64,000 nucleotides of DNA from Streptomyces pacificus. GTDB lineage: Bacteria > Actinomycetota > Actinomycetes > Streptomycetales > Streptomycetaceae. Under the pieces are notes generated by a model. The model searched no databases. It was not told the origin of the DNA and was given only the letters and a program-made list of their open reading frames with translations. Shown here piece by piece: positions 63,053 through 64,000 of this stretch (position 1 is the first letter of the stretch; each line of letters opens with the position of its first letter). A program made the translations under genes and the position numbers. The stretch lies in the NCBI RefSeq assembly GCF_011766325.1, contig NZ_BLLG01000001.1, positions 372,001 to 436,000 on the forward strand, written 5' to 3'.

Positions 63053-64000
63053 ATGACTCAGACACCCACAGACCAGACCCTCGCGCCCGGGCGGGCACGA
63101 GCCCATTTCACCGTCCCCGCGAAGCACCCCATGGTGACCGTGCTCGGATCAGGCGACTCTCTGCTGCGCGTGATCGAGAAGGCGTTTCCGGCCGTGGACA
63201 TCCATGTCCGCGGCAATGTGATCAGTGCGGTCGGTGACGAGCGGCACGTCGCGCTGGTCCAGCGCCTTTTCGACGAGATGATGCTGGTGCTCCGCACCGG
63301 GCAGCCGATGACGGAGGACGCGGTGGAGCGCTCGATCGCCATGCTGCGCGGGGAGGACGGAGGCCCGGCGCTCGAGACCCCGTCCGAGGTACTCACCCAG
63401 AACATCCTCTCCAGCCGCGGCCGCACGATCCGCCCCAAGACGCTCAACCAGAAGCGCTACGTCGACGCCATCGACAAGCACACGGTCGTCTTCGGTATCG
63501 GACCCGCCGGTACCGGCAAGACGTATCTGGCGATGGCCAAGGCCGTGCAGGCGCTGCAGTCCAAGCAGGTCAACCGGATCATCCTCACCCGGCCCGCGGT
63601 CGAGGCGGGCGAGCGGCTGGGCTTCCTGCCCGGCACGCTCTACGAGAAGATCGACCCGTATCTGCGGCCGCTGTACGACGCTCTGCACGACATGATCGAC
63701 CCGGACTCGATCCCGCGCCTGATGGCCGCGGGCACGATCGAGGTGGCGCCGCTGGCGTATATGCGCGGCCGCACGCTCAACGACGCCTTCATCATCCTCG
63801 ACGAGGCGCAGAACACGAACCCCGAGCAGATGAAGATGTTCCTGACGCGTCTCGGCTTCGACTCGAAGATCGTGATCACCGGTGACGTCACCCAGGTCGA
63901 CCTGCCCGGCGGGACCAAGAGCGGTCTGCGCCAGGTCCGGGAGATCCTGGACGGCGTCCCGGACGTGCACTTCTCCCTGCTGACATCGCGGGATGTCGTC
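63053..64000 (+). CDS. phoH: PhoH family P-loop ATPase, 3' end missing
   Basis: 316 codons are present and the frame runs off the right edge. The N-terminal part ([18 protein letters not shown] to about 110) is a KH-like RNA-binding segment. From about residue 125 the PhoH ATPase domain has [14 protein letters not shown] (Walker A), [33 protein letters not shown] (Walker B) and [14 protein letters not shown]. PhoH proteins are linked to RNA metabolism and often precede ybeY and CBS-domain genes. ATG at 63053 gives the conserved start; GGGAGG lies further upstream. Confidence 0.95.
   Translation, partial: MTQTPTDQTLAPGRARAHFTVPAKHPMVTVLGSGDSLLRVIEKAFPAVDIHVRGNVISAVGDERHVALVQRLFDEMMLVLRTGQPMTEDAVERSIAMLRGEDGGPALETPSEVLTQNILSSRGRTIRPKTLNQKRYVDAIDKHTVVFGIGPAGTGKTYLAMAKAVQALQSKQVNRIILTRPAVEAGERLGFLPGTLYEKIDPYLRPLYDALHDMIDPDSIPRLMAAGTIEVAPLAYMRGRTLNDAFIILDEAQNTNPEQMKMFLTRLGFDSKIVITGDVTQVDLPGGTKSGLRQVREILDGVPDVHFSLLTSRDVV

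Overview
The window is a very GC-rich chromosomal segment from a Streptomyces-like actinomycete. Evidence for this is the strong G/C third-position bias, the frequent GTG starts, the gene orders rplU-rpmA-obg, proB-proA, nadD-LCP-rsfS and hrcA-dnaJ, a CIRCE operator, and many genes whose start codon lies 6-8 bases after a -10 box (leaderless transcripts). No phage, insertion sequence, CRISPR array or secondary-metabolite cluster is visible. Most of the window is housekeeping DNA. Two blocks of envelope-glycan genes are the accessory-looking part.

Layout. (1) 1-7311, all minus strand: a glycan cluster with a WbpD-type N-acetyltransferase, a Tat-exported D-glucuronyl C5-epimerase, two glycosyltransferases and a UDP-GlcNAc 2-epimerase that runs off the left edge. 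(2) 7700-10089: rplU-rpmA-obg behind a near-consensus promoter. (3) 10654-16753: a second envelope block made of a GT4 glycosyltransferase, a fused cytidylyltransferase/SDR enzyme predicted to make an activated polyol phosphate (CDP-ribitol type), and a membrane-anchored TagF-like transferase. (4) 16986-28000: proB, proA, two paralogous membrane proteins (the first carrying a perfect 198-bp tandem duplication of its 3' end), an M48 protease, nadD, a divergent LCP-type wall-polymer ligase, rsfS and a phosphoglycerate-mutase-like protein that appears to start at CTG. (5) 28216-32494: two identical tRNA-Ala(GGC) genes flanking two zinc-ribbon proteins, then a minus-strand pair of NuoF-like/ferredoxin fusion and cytochrome b. 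(6) 32921-44384: leuS behind a leucine-rich leader peptide and terminator (candidate attenuator), a coiled-coil membrane protein, degV, comEA-comEC and holA. (7) 45101-52922: rpsT, lepA, an acyl-CoA ligase, hemW, a DUF3097 protein and an MBL hydrolase. (8) 53026-64000: CIRCE-hrcA-dnaJ, a nitronate monooxygenase-like gene, rsmE, a lipoprotein, HIT, an RNase Z-like protein, an adenine-deaminase-type enzyme, a PfkB kinase and phoH, which is cut by the right edge.

How the parts fit. The two glycan blocks plus the LCP protein suggest wall glycopolymer synthesis in three steps: sugar nucleotide and CDP-polyol supply, polymerisation by glycosyltransferases and a TagF-like enzyme, and ligation to peptidoglycan. 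The left cluster would add an aminouronic or uronic-acid polymer whose C5 configuration may be changed outside the cell. The remaining genes serve translation and ribosome assembly (rplU, rpmA, obg, rsfS, rpsT, lepA, leuS, rsmE, tRNA-Ala, RNase Z), proline and NAD synthesis, replication, protein quality control and nucleobase metabolism.

All calls come from reading sequence and translations. No database search or folding calculation was run.
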